This document shows positions 1-8,385 of a stretch of 64,000 bases of DNA, one piece after another. A program made the translations under genes and the position numbers. Every line of letters begins with the position of its first letter. The stretch's first letter is position 1. The notes below the pieces were generated by a model, which worked only from the letters and a program-made list of their open reading frames with translations, had not been told where the DNA came from and made no database searches. Source of the stretch: Georgenia sp. EYE_87 (GTDB lineage Bacteria > Actinomycetota > Actinomycetes > Actinomycetales > Actinomycetaceae); the NCBI RefSeq assembly GCF_023148685.1, contig NZ_JAHXNL010000004.1, positions 10,594 through 74,593 of the forward strand, in the 5' to 3' direction.

Positions 1-189
1 GGTGCTCGTGGGGGGTCGGCGCCCGGGCGTTTGTGGGGGGGGGGGGCCCCCGGGGGGCCCCCCCCCCACCACCCCGCGGCCGCGTGCCGCACCCCACCCT
101 GCGGCCGCGTGCCGCACGCCCCGACGGCGGCCCTGCAGGCCGTCGCCCCAGACGGCGGCCCGTGCCGTCCCGAACAACGGAGTCCGAGC
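1..189. other. Upstream region with G/C homopolymers and a 17-base direct repeat
   Basis: No gene is evident. Bases 35-67 are blocks of pure G and pure C (12 G, 5 C, 6 G, 10 C). The 17-mer beginning gcggccgcgtgcc occurs at 76-92 and again at 101-117, each copy holding a GCGGCCGC site. Open frames run through here into the permease gene, but the composition does not look coding. The substrate-binding protein gene expected for the importer would lie further upstream. Homopolymers this long are prone to sequencing error, so their exact length is doubtful. Confidence 0.6.
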
Positions 190-1146
190 GTGAGCGCACT
201 CCTGCGGCTGACCGGCCGACGCCTGCTCCAGCTGCCCGTCATGATCCTGGGGATCAGCCTGCTGGTCTTCGTGGTGATGTCCTTCTCGAGGATCGACCCC
301 GCCATCAACGCCCTAGGCGAGGGTGCCTCCGTCGAGGCGCGTGAGGCCTTCCGGGCCGCGAACGGCCTCGACGACCCTCTGCTGCTGCGCTACTGGAACT
401 TCCTCGTCGGGCTCGTCCAGCTCGACCTCGGAACGTTCAGCGCCCGCCAGACCCCGGTGGTCGACGAGGTGGCGCGGGCGTTCCCGATCACCCTTCAGCT
501 GACCTTCCTCGGCCTGATCATCGCCGTCGTCGGCGCTCTCGTCCTCGGCATCCTGGCCGCGCTCTACCGCGACCGGTGGCCGGACAAGGCGATCCGCATC
601 ATTTCCGTCGGCTCCCTCGCCACGCCGTCCTTCTGGCTCGCAGTGCTCCTCATCCAGGCCTTCACGCTCGGGCTCGGGCTGCTGCCGGCCTCCGGCCCGC
701 TGCCCGCGTTCTCCGAGGACCCGGGCGCCTACCTCGCCCGCATGGCCCTGCCCGCCTTCGCGCTCGGCGTGCCGGTCGTCGGTCAGCTCACCCGCGTGAT
801 CCGCACCGCGGTCGTCGAGGAGCTCGACAAGGACTACGTGCGCACCGCGCTCGGCGCCGGCATCCCGCGGTCGGTCGTCGTGGGACGCAACGTGCTGCGC
901 AACGCGCTGATCACGCCGATCACGGTCCTGGGCCTGCGGGTCGGCTACCTCATGGGCGGCGCCGTCGTCATCGAGATCATCTTCGCCCTCCCGGGCATGG
1001 GCACCCTCATCCTCAACGGCGTGACCAACAACGAGCCCAACCTCGTCCAGGGCGTGACGCTCACGGTGGCCATGGCCTTCGTCGTCATCAACATCGTGGT
1101 CGACCTGCTGTACGTGCTGGTCAACCCCCGCATCAGGACGGTCTGA
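190..1146 (+). CDS. ABC transporter permease, dipeptide/oligopeptide (DppB) type
   Basis: This is an inner-membrane permease of the DppB/OppB family, 318 residues, the usual length. It has an N-terminal membrane segment (about residues 15-35), five more hydrophobic segments, and the cytoplasmic EAA-type loop (RTALGAGIPRSVVV, about residues 217-230) that docks on the ATPases. I chose the GTG at 190 because the protein then begins with the normal short N-terminus, with a GGAG-like site just upstream; the open frame reaches back to base 31. The next gene starts one base after the stop. With nanA, nanK and nanE downstream in one run, the likely substrate is a sialic acid, as in the actinobacterial Dpp-like sialic acid importers. 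The substrate is inferred from neighbours; the family is clear. Confidence 0.93.
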   Translation: MSALLRLTGRRLLQLPVMILGISLLVFVVMSFSRIDPAINALGEGASVEAREAFRAANGLDDPLLLRYWNFLVGLVQLDLGTFSARQTPVVDEVARAFPITLQLTFLGLIIAVVGALVLGILAALYRDRWPDKAIRIISVGSLATPSFWLAVLLIQAFTLGLGLLPASGPLPAFSEDPGAYLARMALPAFALGVPVVGQLTRVIRTAVVEELDKDYVRTALGAGIPRSVVVGRNVLRNALITPITVLGLRVGYLMGGAVVIEIIFALPGMGTLILNGVTNNEPNLVQGVTLTVAMAFVVINIVVDLLYVLVNPRIRTV

Positions 1147-1147
1147 C

Positions 1148-3142
1148 ATGCGACGCAAGCTCACCGAACGTCTCTCCGCCCCGGGCCTGCGCCTGCGGGC
1201 CCTCCCCGCCGGCTCGAAGGTGGCGCTGGCCTTCGTCGTCCTCGTGGCGCTCGTGGCGGTCCTCGCGCCGCTGGTCACCGCCCACGGACCGCTGGCCTCC
1301 GGCGCGCCGGTGCAGCCGCCCAGCGGCGAGCACTGGTTCGGCACCGACCGCCAGGGCCGCGACATCTTCTCCCGCGTCGCCTACGGCGCCCGCTACTCCC
1401 TCGTCATCGGGCTCGGGGCGACGGCGATCGCCCTCGCCGTCGCCGCCGTCCTCGGCTCCGTCGCGGCGACGGCCAAGAAGTGGGTCTCCGAGACGCTCAT
1501 GCGGGTGCTGGACGTCGTCATGTCCTTCCCCGGCATCGCGCTGGCCGCCGTCTTCGTCACGGTCTTCGGCCGCTCGCTGCCCGTCCTGGTTCTCACCATC
1601 GCGTTCCTGTACGTCCCTCAGCTGACCCGGGTGGTCCGCGCGAACGTGCTGGACCAGTACGGGGAGGACTACGTCGCCGCCTCGAAGGTGATGGGCGCGC
1701 GCACCTCCTGGGTCCTCGTCAAGCACGTCGCCCGCAACTGCATCGCCCCCGTGATGGTCTTCGCGACCGTCCTGGTGGCCGACGCGATCGTCTTCGAGGC
1801 GTCGCTGTCCTTCATCCAGGCCGGCGTGCCCGACCCGGAGCCGTCGTGGGGCAACGTCATCGCCGCCGGGCGCGACCTGGTCATGGCCGGCTACTGGTGG
1901 GCGACGTTCTTCCCCGGCCTGGCCATCATGCTGACCGTGCTGTGCCTGAACATCCTCTCCGAGGGCATGACCGACGCGATGGTCGCCCCCAGGGGCAAGA
2001 AGATCGTGGAGACCCCCGCCGAGGCCGCCCTCGCGGCCGCCGCCGGCGAAGAGGTCGCCGTCGCCGGGGAGCCCGCGGTCGAGGCCGCCACGGCCGAGGT
2101 GCCGCTCGAGGAGCGGCTCGCGGAGCTGCGCGCCGTGGAGGCCGCCCGCACGGACCGCCTCCAGTACACCGGCGACGCGGAGCCGCTGCTCGAGGTGGAG
2201 GACCTGTGCATCCGCTTCCCCGAGCGCCACGGCGACGTGGACGTCGTCGACCACGTGTCCTTCTCGGTCCGCCCGGGCGAGACCATGGCGCTCGTGGGGG
2301 AGTCCGGCTGCGGCAAGTCGATCACCTCGCTCGCGATCATGGGGCTGCTCGACCGCAGCGCCGAGATCGGCGGCCAGATCCGCTACCGCGGCACGAACCT
2401 GCTCGACCTCTCGCCGCGGCAGCGCGCCGGGCTGCGCGGGCGGGACCTGGCGATGATCTACCAGGACGCGCTGTCCTCGCTGAACCCCTCGATGCTGATC
2501 TCCGCGCAGATGAAGCAGCTGACCCGCCGGGGCGGGACGCGGACCGCCGAGGAGCTCCTCGAGCTGGTGGGACTCGACCCGGCCCGCACGCTCAAGAGCT
2601 ACCCGCACGAGCTCTCCGGCGGCCAGCGCCAGCGCGTCCTCATCGCCATGGCCCTGACCCGCGACCCGAAGCTGGTCATCGCCGACGAACCGACCACCGC
2701 GCTGGACGTCACGGTGCAGAAGCAGGTGATCGACCTCCTCAACGACCTGCGCGAGAAGCTGGGCTTCGCGATGGTGTTCGTCAGCCACGACCTGGCGCTC
2801 GTGGCCAAGGTGGCTCACCGGGTCACGGTCATGTACGCCGGCCAGGTGGTCGAGCAGGCGCCGACGAGCGAGCTGCTGACGAACCCTCGGCACGAGTACA
2901 CGCGCGGCCTCCTCGGCTCGGTGCTCTCGATCGAGTCCGGCGCCGACCGCCTCCACCAGGTGGCCGGGACGGTGCCCTCGCCGCGCGAGTTCCCCGCGGG
3001 CGACCGGTTCGCGCCGCGGTCCTCGCGGCCCGACGTCGGCCTGGACGAGCGGCCCGTGATGCGGGAGCTCCCCGGGCGCGACCACCGCTACGCCGCCCAC
3101 GCCAGCGACCCCGAGCTCGTCGTCCCCGGAGGTGTCCGATGA
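1148..3142 (+). CDS. Fused ABC permease (DppC) and ATP-binding protein (DppD)
   Basis: A 664-residue fusion of two normally separate subunits. Residues 1 to about 285 are a DppC-type permease, with an N-terminal membrane segment, the 'FGTDRQGRDIFSRV' motif typical of the family, and an EAA loop (about 170-190). An alanine/glutamate-rich linker (about 290-345) leads to a DppD-type ATPase with Walker A GESGCGKS at 384-391, signature LSGGQRQR from 489, and Walker B VIADEPTTALD about 20 residues later. The C-terminal oligopeptide-transporter extension is present. Its stop overlaps the next ATPase start by 4 bases (ATGA), so the two ATPases are probably made in matched amounts. Such fusions occur in other Actinobacteria. 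Sialic acid as cargo is inferred from context. Confidence 0.93.
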   Translation: MRRKLTERLSAPGLRLRALPAGSKVALAFVVLVALVAVLAPLVTAHGPLASGAPVQPPSGEHWFGTDRQGRDIFSRVAYGARYSLVIGLGATAIALAVAAVLGSVAATAKKWVSETLMRVLDVVMSFPGIALAAVFVTVFGRSLPVLVLTIAFLYVPQLTRVVRANVLDQYGEDYVAASKVMGARTSWVLVKHVARNCIAPVMVFATVLVADAIVFEASLSFIQAGVPDPEPSWGNVIAAGRDLVMAGYWWATFFPGLAIMLTVLCLNILSEGMTDAMVAPRGKKIVETPAEAALAAAAGEEVAVAGEPAVEAATAEVPLEERLAELRAVEAARTDRLQYTGDAEPLLEVEDLCIRFPERHGDVDVVDHVSFSVRPGETMALVGESGCGKSITSLAIMGLLDRSAEIGGQIRYRGTNLLDLSPRQRAGLRGRDLAMIYQDALSSLNPSMLISAQMKQLTRRGGTRTAEELLELVGLDPARTLKSYPHELSGGQRQRVLIAMALTRDPKLVIADEPTTALDVTVQKQVIDLLNDLREKLGFAMVFVSHDLALVAKVAHRVTVMYAGQVVEQAPTSELLTNPRHEYTRGLLGSVLSIESGADRLHQVAGTVPSPREFPAGDRFAPRSSRPDVGLDERPVMRELPGRDHRYAAHASDPELVVPGGVR

Positions 3143-3978
3143 CCGCCACGCAGGCTGCCCCGCCCCGTCCCCGGGACGGCGACGTCCCGATCGTCGCGGT
3201 CCGCGACGTGCACGTGGTCTACAAGAGCCGACTCGGCGGGATGTTCTCCGCACAGCGGGTCCGCGCCGTCGACGGTGTCTCGTTCGAGGTCCGCCGCGGC
3301 GAGACGCTCGGCATCGTCGGGGAGTCCGGGTGCGGGAAGTCCACCACCGCCCGCGTGCTCACCGGCCTCGAGGAGCCCACCTCCGGCCAGGTGTTCTTCC
3401 GGGGCGAGCCGGCCACCCGGCGGACCGCCGCGGACCGGAAGCGGTTCGGCCGGGTCGTCTCGGTCGTCTTCCAGGACCCGGCGACCGCGCTGAACGCCCG
3501 CATGCTGGTCCGCGACACCCTGCGCGACCCGCTCGACGTCCACCGCGTGGGGACGCCCGCCCAGCGTGCGGCGCGCGTGAAGGACCTCGTGGCGATGGTG
3601 GGCCTGCCGACCTCGGCGCTGGACGCCCGGCCGAGCCAGCTCTCCGGCGGCCAGCGCCAGCGCGTGGCCATCGCCCGCGCCCTTGCGCTCGCCCCGGAGA
3701 TCATCGTGGCCGACGAGCCCACCTCCGCGCTCGACGTCTCCGTGCGCGCGCAGATCCTCAACCTGCTCATGGACCTCAAGAACCAGCTCGGCCTGTCCAT
3801 GGTGTTCATCTCCCACGACATCCAGACCGTGCGCTACATCTCCGACCGGATCGTCGTGATGAACGCCGGACGCATCGTCGAGGAGGGGACCCCGGCGCAG
3901 ATCTTCGAGCAGGCGCAGGACCCCTACACCCGCACGCTCATGGGGGCCGCGCCCTCGCTGCTCCACCCGGCCCGCTGA
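3139..3978 (+). CDS. ABC transporter ATP-binding protein (DppF/OppF type)
   Basis: The second ATPase of the importer, 279 residues. Walker A GESGCGKS is at residues 61-68, signature [14 protein letters not shown] lies around 170, and Walker B with the catalytic glutamate ([12 protein letters not shown]) around 192-203, followed by the switch histidine in FISHDIQ. The ATG at 3139 overlaps the stop of the fused permease-ATPase (ATGA). A longer in-frame extension upstream is only an open reading frame inside the previous gene. It pairs with the ATPase half of the fusion to drive import. A 55-base gap then leads to the catabolic genes, with no clear terminator, so they are probably co-transcribed. 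Confidence 0.93.
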   Translation: MTATQAAPPRPRDGDVPIVAVRDVHVVYKSRLGGMFSAQRVRAVDGVSFEVRRGETLGIVGESGCGKSTTARVLTGLEEPTSGQVFFRGEPATRRTAADRKRFGRVVSVVFQDPATALNARMLVRDTLRDPLDVHRVGTPAQRAARVKDLVAMVGLPTSALDARPSQLSGGQRQRVAIARALALAPEIIVADEPTSALDVSVRAQILNLLMDLKNQLGLSMVFISHDIQTVRYISDRIVVMNAGRIVEEGTPAQIFEQAQDPYTRTLMGAAPSLLHPAR

Positions 3979-4033
3979 CCGCGGCGCCCCGACCCTGTCC
4001 GAGCCGTCCGGCTCACCGAGAAATGGAGTCATC

Positions 4034-4984
4034 GTGACCGTCGCCCGCCTGCGTGGCATCGTCCCGCCCGTCGTCACCCCGTTCACCGCCGAGGGCGACG
4101 TCGACGTGCCCTCCCTCGAGCGCGTCACCGAGCACCTGCTCGCCTCGGGCGTGCACGGCGTGTTCGTCCTGGGCTCGACCGGCGAGGTCGCCTACCTCAC
4201 CGACGACCAGCGCGACCTGGTGGTACGCACGGTCGTCGGGACCGTCGCCGGCCGCGTCCCCGTCCTCGCTGGCGCCATCGACCTGACCTCGGCCCGCGTG
4301 GTCGAGCAGGTGCGCCGGTCGGTCGCGGCTGGCGTGGACGCCGTCGTCGCCACCGCCCCCGTCTACGCGATCAACGACGCCGCCGAGATCGAGGACCACT
4401 TCCGCGCCGTCGCGGCCGCCTCCGAGGTGCCGGTGTTCGCCTACGACATCCCGGTGCGGGTGAAGGTCAAGCTCGGCGCCGACCTGCTCGTGCGGCTGGG
4501 CATCGAGGGCGTCCTCGCCGGCGTGAAGGACTCCTCGGGCGACGACGTCGGCTTCCGCCGGCTCGTCGCGGCGAACGCGGCGGCGGGCTCGCCGCTGACC
4601 CTCTTCACGGGCCACGAGGTGGTCGTCGACGGCATGCTGCTCCTCGGCGCCGACGGCGTGGTTCCCGGCCTGGCGAACGTCGACGCCGCCGGCTACGCCC
4701 GCCTGTGGGACCGCGCCGAGGCCGGCGACTGGGCCGGCGCCCGCGCCGAGCAGGACCGCCTCGCCGGGCTCTTCGAGATCGTCTTCCAGGCGGCGGGCCG
4801 CTCCGGCGACGCCGCCGGCGTGGGCGCCTTCAAGGTCGCGATGCAGCGTCAGGGCCTCATCGACACCGCCACCATGGCGTTCCCGGTGCGCGCCCTGGAC
4901 GGCGCGGTCGCCGGGCGCATCGAGGAGATCACCCGGGCGGCGGGGCTCCTCGCGGCGCCGGAGGCGTCCCTCTCCGCGCGGTGA
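4034..4984 (+). CDS. nanA: N-acetylneuraminate lyase-like protein (DapA/NanA family)
   Basis: A class I aldolase of the dihydrodipicolinate synthase/N-acetylneuraminate lyase family, 316 residues. The Schiff-base lysine is K165 (AGVKDSSGD) and the catalytic tyrosine is Y137 (FAYDIP); the substrate-carboxylate loop reads LGSTGEV where the family consensus is G-x-T/S-G-E. The GTG at 4034 follows a GGAG site (AAATGGAGTCATC). Sequence alone cannot separate lyase from synthase in this family. The assignment to sialic acid cleavage (to N-acetylmannosamine and pyruvate) rests on the following nanK- and nanE-like genes, overlapping or nearly so, and the importer before it. A true dapA would be expected elsewhere, usually near dapB. 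Confidence 0.82.
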   Translation: MTVARLRGIVPPVVTPFTAEGDVDVPSLERVTEHLLASGVHGVFVLGSTGEVAYLTDDQRDLVVRTVVGTVAGRVPVLAGAIDLTSARVVEQVRRSVAAGVDAVVATAPVYAINDAAEIEDHFRAVAAASEVPVFAYDIPVRVKVKLGADLLVRLGIEGVLAGVKDSSGDDVGFRRLVAANAAAGSPLTLFTGHEVVVDGMLLLGADGVVPGLANVDAAGYARLWDRAEAGDWAGARAEQDRLAGLFEIVFQAAGRSGDAAGVGAFKVAMQRQGLIDTATMAFPVRALDGAVAGRIEEITRAAGLLAAPEASLSAR

Positions 4985-5985
4985 GCCGGATGACCGGCAC
5001 GCCCCCGCTCGACGACGCCGTGGTGATCGGCGTCGACCTGGGCGGCACGAAGACGGCCGCCGCCGCGGTGTCCCGCGACGGCGCCGTCGGGCCCCTCCGC
5101 ACGGTGCCGACCCCCGCCCGGGCCGGCCCCGGCCCGATCCTCGACGCCGTGGCCGGCCTCGTCCGCGAGGTCGCCGCCGGCGCGGGCGGACCGGTGCTCG
5201 GCCTCGGGGTCGGCACCGCCGGCGTCGTCGACGTGTTTACCGGCACGATCGTCTCCGCCACCGACGCGATCGCCGGCTGGACCGGCACGGACGTCGCGGG
5301 CGGGCTGCGGGACCGGCTCGCCGACCTGGCGCTCGGCGGCGTCCACGTCGAGAACGACGTCGACGCCCACGCCGCCGGGGAGGCCTGGCGCGGCGCGGCC
5401 GCGGGCCTGCCGAGCGTCCTCATGGTCGCCGTCGGGACCGGCGTGGGGGGCGCCGTCGTCCTGGACGGCCGGCCCCTGCGCGGCGCCCACCACGTGGCCG
5501 GGGAGATCGGGCACCTGCCCACCCCGGGGGCCGAGGGCCTGCGGTGCACGTGCGGGCGGCCCGGGCACCTCGAGGCGCTCGGCGCCGGACCCGCGCTGCA
5601 TCGCCACTACCTCGCCCTGGGCGGGGACGCCGCCAGCCCGGACACCCGCGACGTCGTCGCCCGGGCCGACGCCGGCGAGGAGACGGCCGTCCGCGCGGTG
5701 CGCGAGTCGGCCGCCGCCGTGGGCCGGGCCACCGCGGCCGTCGTCACGGTGCTCGACCCCGCCGCCGTCGTGGTCGGCGGCGGCATGGCCGGCGCCGGAC
5801 GACTGTGGTGGGAGGCGATGGAATCGACCCTGCGCGGCGAGCTCATCGCCCCGCTGGCCGGGCTGCCGGTGCTGCCGGCCGCCCTCGGCGGGTCGGCCGC
5901 CGTGGTCGGAGCGGCCCGCGGCGCCTGGGACCTGCTGCCGAGAACGTCCCCGGCCGGCGCGCCGGGAGAGGAAGGAAACCCGTGA
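4981..5985 (+). CDS. nanK: ROK-family sugar kinase, likely N-acetylmannosamine kinase
   Basis: A 334-residue ROK kinase. The N-terminal phosphate loop is GVDLGGTKTAAA (about residues 16-27), the catalytic region has VENDVDAHAAGEAW, and the zinc-binding signature begins CTCGRPGHLE at residues 189-198. Most ROK kinases have a third cysteine where this protein has H196. The GTG at 4981 overlaps the nanA stop (GTGA); an ATG at 4990 is an alternative start. The likely reaction is N-acetylmannosamine to its 6-phosphate, the product that NanE takes up next. It overlaps nanE by 4 bases as well. It could be a glucokinase of broad specificity, but the position between nanA and nanE argues for NanK. Confidence 0.85.
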   Translation: MSRMTGTPPLDDAVVIGVDLGGTKTAAAAVSRDGAVGPLRTVPTPARAGPGPILDAVAGLVREVAAGAGGPVLGLGVGTAGVVDVFTGTIVSATDAIAGWTGTDVAGGLRDRLADLALGGVHVENDVDAHAAGEAWRGAAAGLPSVLMVAVGTGVGGAVVLDGRPLRGAHHVAGEIGHLPTPGAEGLRCTCGRPGHLEALGAGPALHRHYLALGGDAASPDTRDVVARADAGEETAVRAVRESAAAVGRATAAVVTVLDPAAVVVGGGMAGAGRLWWEAMESTLRGELIAPLAGLPVLPAALGGSAAVVGAARGAWDLLPRTSPAGAPGEEGNP

Positions 5986-6662
5986 ACCCCCTGATCGAGT
6001 CCCTGCGCGGCCGGCTGGTCGTCTCCTGCCAGGCCTACCCGGGCGAGCCGATGCGCGACCCGCGCACCATGGCCCAGGTCGCGGCCGCCGTCGTCGAGGG
6101 TGGGGCCGCCGCCGTGCGCGCCCAGGGCGTCGAGGACGTCCGCCAGGTCGTCGCCGCCGTCGACGTGCCCGTCATCGGGCTGTGGAAGGACGGCGACGAC
6201 GGGGTCTACATCACCCCCACCCTGGACCACGCCGTGGCGGTGGCCGAGGCCGGCGCGCAGATCGTCGCGCTCGACGGCACCCGGCGGCCGCGCCCCGACG
6301 GGCGCACCCTCGCCGAGACGGTCGGCGCGCTCCGCGAGCGCTCCGACGTCCTCGTGATGGCCGACTGCGGGTCCCTCGCGGACGCGCTGGAGGCCGAACG
6401 GGCCGGCGTCGACATCCTGGGCACCACCCTGGCCGGGTACAGCGGCGAGCGGCCCCGCACCGACGGGCCGGACTACGACCTGGTGGACGAGATGGTCACC
6501 GCCTGCCGCCTGCCCGTCATGGTCGAGGGCCGCGTGCACAGCCCGGCGCAGGCCGCCGAGGCGCTCGGCCGCGGGGCCTTCGCCGTCTGCGTCGGCACCG
6601 CGATCACCCACCCCACCACGATCACGGGATGGTTCGCCGAGGCGGTCGCCGGCGCGCGTTGA
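5982..6662 (+). CDS. nanE: N-acetylmannosamine-6-phosphate 2-epimerase
   Basis: A 226-residue TIM-barrel epimerase of the NanE family, full length. It has the family's N-terminal GRLVVSCQAYPGEPM, the active-site lysine in GLWKDGDDGVYITP (about residues 65-78), the ALDGTRRPRPDG segment and the phosphate-binding C-terminal GTAITHPTTIT. It converts N-acetylmannosamine-6-phosphate to N-acetylglucosamine-6-phosphate in the cytoplasm. The GTG start at 5982 overlaps the nanK stop (GTGA) and has a strong upstream site (GAGGAAGG). It is the last gene of the operon; a convergent aldo/keto reductase begins 12 bases later. The deacetylase NagA is not in the window, whereas NagB is at 8386. Confidence 0.93.
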   Translation: MNPLIESLRGRLVVSCQAYPGEPMRDPRTMAQVAAAVVEGGAAAVRAQGVEDVRQVVAAVDVPVIGLWKDGDDGVYITPTLDHAVAVAEAGAQIVALDGTRRPRPDGRTLAETVGALRERSDVLVMADCGSLADALEAERAGVDILGTTLAGYSGERPRTDGPDYDLVDEMVTACRLPVMVEGRVHSPAQAAEALGRGAFAVCVGTAITHPTTITGWFAEAVAGAR

Positions 6663-6674
6663 GCCGCCCGCCGC

Positions 6675-7670
6675 CTACCAGCGGTGGTGCACCTCGGCGC
6701 GGATCCGCTCGTCGTAGAGCGCGGCGACAGCCTCGAGCAGCTCCTCGGACAGCGGCTCGAGGTCGGCGGCCGCCGCGTTGGCGCGCGCCTGCTCGGCGCT
6801 GCGGGCCCCCGGGATGACGGTCGTGACGCCCTCCTGCTGGATCACCCAGCGCAGGGCCACCTGGGCCGGCGTGGCGCCCTCGGGGCCCAGCTCGGCGACG
6901 AGGCGGGAGAACTCCTGGGCGGCCGCCACCCCGGTGGCGAAGTCGACGCCGGAGAAGGTCTCGCCGATGTCGAACTGCTCGCCGTTGCGGTTGTAGGTGC
7001 GGTGGTCCGTCTCCGCGAACGTCGTCCCGGCCGTGTACCGCCCCGAGAGCAGGCCCGAGGCGAGCGGGACGCGGGCGATGATGCCGACGCCCTCCTCGAC
7101 GGCGCGGGGGAGCACCTCCTCGAGGGGCTTGCGGCGGAAGGCGTTGAGGATGATCTGGACGCTGACGGGGTGGAGCGCGTCGATGGCCGCGAGCGCCTGG
7201 TCGGACGTCTCCACGCTGACGCCGTACGCGGCGATCCGCTCCTCGGCGACCAGCGTCTCGAGCGCCTCGAACACCGCCGGCGAGGTCAGGACCTCGGAGG
7301 GCGGGCAGTGCAGCTGCACCAGGTCGAGGCGGTCGACGCCCAGGTTGGTGCGCGACCGGTCGGTCCACCCGCGGAACGCGGCCAGGTTGTAGGACTCCGG
7401 CACCTGCTCCGCGCGCCTGCCCATCTTGGTGGCGACCGTGAGCTCGACGCCCGGGTTCTCGCGGAGGAACGCCCCGATCAGGCGTTCGCTGCGCCCGTCG
7501 CCGTAGACGTCGGCGGTGTCCAGGAACGTCACGCCGGAGTCGACCGCCGCCGCCAGCACGCCGCGGGCCTGCTCCTCGTCGATCTCGCCCCACTCGGTCC
7601 CCAGCTGCCACGTGCCCAGGCCGACCACCGAGACCTCACGTCCCGACCCGCCCAGCGTGCGCTCCTCCAT
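6675..7670 (-). CDS. Aldo/keto reductase
   Basis: A 331-residue NADPH-dependent aldo/keto reductase of the YghZ/oxidoreductase type. The catalytic tetrad is visible: D and Y in FLDTADVYGDGRSER (about residues 49-63), K in TVATKMGRR, and H in VQLHCPP. The C-terminal cofactor-binding segment TTVIPGARSAEQARAN is intact. The ATG at 7670 is preceded on the minus strand by AGGAGG at proper spacing; the much longer open frame upstream is not coding. It converges on nanE and diverges from the HU gene. The natural substrate cannot be told from sequence. Confidence 0.92.
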   Translation of the reverse strand: MEERTLGGSGREVSVVGLGTWQLGTEWGEIDEEQARGVLAAAVDSGVTFLDTADVYGDGRSERLIGAFLRENPGVELTVATKMGRRAEQVPESYNLAAFRGWTDRSRTNLGVDRLDLVQLHCPPSEVLTSPAVFEALETLVAEERIAAYGVSVETSDQALAAIDALHPVSVQIILNAFRRKPLEEVLPRAVEEGVGIIARVPLASGLLSGRYTAGTTFAETDHRTYNRNGEQFDIGETFSGVDFATGVAAAQEFSRLVAELGPEGATPAQVALRWVIQQEGVTTVIPGARSAEQARANAAAADLEPLSEELLEAVAALYDERIRAEVHHRW

Positions 7671-7836
7671 ACCGTCCTCCTGACGTGTTCGCGTGCGTCC
7701 CATCCTGCCGTGGCCGGACGGTTCCCGCCCCGGCAGCCGGTGTGACGGATGTGACTGCAGTGACGGGCGCAGCCGCCTCCGGCACCCCGGGAACCGCGAA
7801 GACACGCGGAAAAACGGCGCGTTAGATGCGACAACG

Positions 7837-7863
7837 GCGCCGACGTGTGCGTAGTGTCGGCGC
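7837..7863. promoter_or_regulatory. Inverted repeat ahead of the HU gene
   Basis: GCGCCGAC at 7837-7844 and its exact complement GTCGGCGC at 7856-7863 are separated by 11 bases. It lies about 50 bases upstream of the HU start in the 241-base divergent promoter region shared with the aldo/keto reductase. It could be an operator or a 5' leader hairpin; nothing decides between these. Confidence 0.4.
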
Positions 7864-7911
7864 AGCGGCACCAGCAACGGGTGCCCGAACCCGAACGATG
7901 AGAGGGATTTC

Positions 7912-8193
7912 ATGTCCGTCAACCGCACCGAGCTCGTCGCCGCCGTCGCCGAGCGTTCCTCGCTGACCAAGACCCAGGCCGACGCCGCGCTGTCCGCGCT
8001 GCAGGAGGTCCTCGTGGACTCGCTCGGCAAGGGCGAGGCCGTCAAGGTCACCGGCCTGCTGAGCGTCGAGCGCGTCGAGCGCGCCGCCCGCACGGGCCGC
8101 AACCCCCGCACCGGCGAGGAGATCCAGATCCCCGCCGGCTACGGCGTCAAGATCTCCGCCGGCTCGGCTCTGAAGAAGGCCGTCGCCAAGTGA
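7912..8193 (+). CDS. hup: HU-family DNA-binding protein
   Basis: A 93-residue nucleoid protein. It has the HU fold pattern: helical N-terminus (VNRTELVAAVAERSSLTKTQ), dimer core, and the arm with NPRTGEEIQIPAG (about residues 64-76), ending AGSALKKAVAK. It lacks the long lysine/alanine-rich tail of mycobacterial HupB, so it is the short form. It bends and compacts DNA non-specifically. The ATG at 7912 follows a GAGAGGG site. A strong hairpin terminator follows at 8214, so it is a single-gene unit. Confidence 0.96.
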   Translation: MSVNRTELVAAVAERSSLTKTQADAALSALQEVLVDSLGKGEAVKVTGLLSVERVERAARTGRNPRTGEEIQIPAGYGVKISAGSALKKAVAK

Positions 8194-8213
8194 CCCTGCG
8201 CTGAGACGCGCCG

Positions 8214-8249
8214 GGAGCGGGCAGGACCGAGGACGGTCCTGCCCGCTCC
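8214..8249 (+). terminator. Strong hairpin after the HU gene
   Basis: A perfect 15-base-pair stem (GGAGCGGGCAGGACC at 8214-8228 against 8235-8249) closes a 6-base loop 20 bases after the HU stop. It has no long T-run, as is common for actinobacterial terminators. Confidence 0.85.
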
Positions 8250-8385
8250 TGCATGTCCTGACGCCGTGCGACCGGCCGACCTGACGACCCACGGGCGCCG
8301 GAGACGTCTGATGTCTCGTCGGCCGGGCGGTAGGGTGGCGGTGCCGGAGACCGTCCGGTACCGCTCGAGGGGAATGGGGTAGCCC

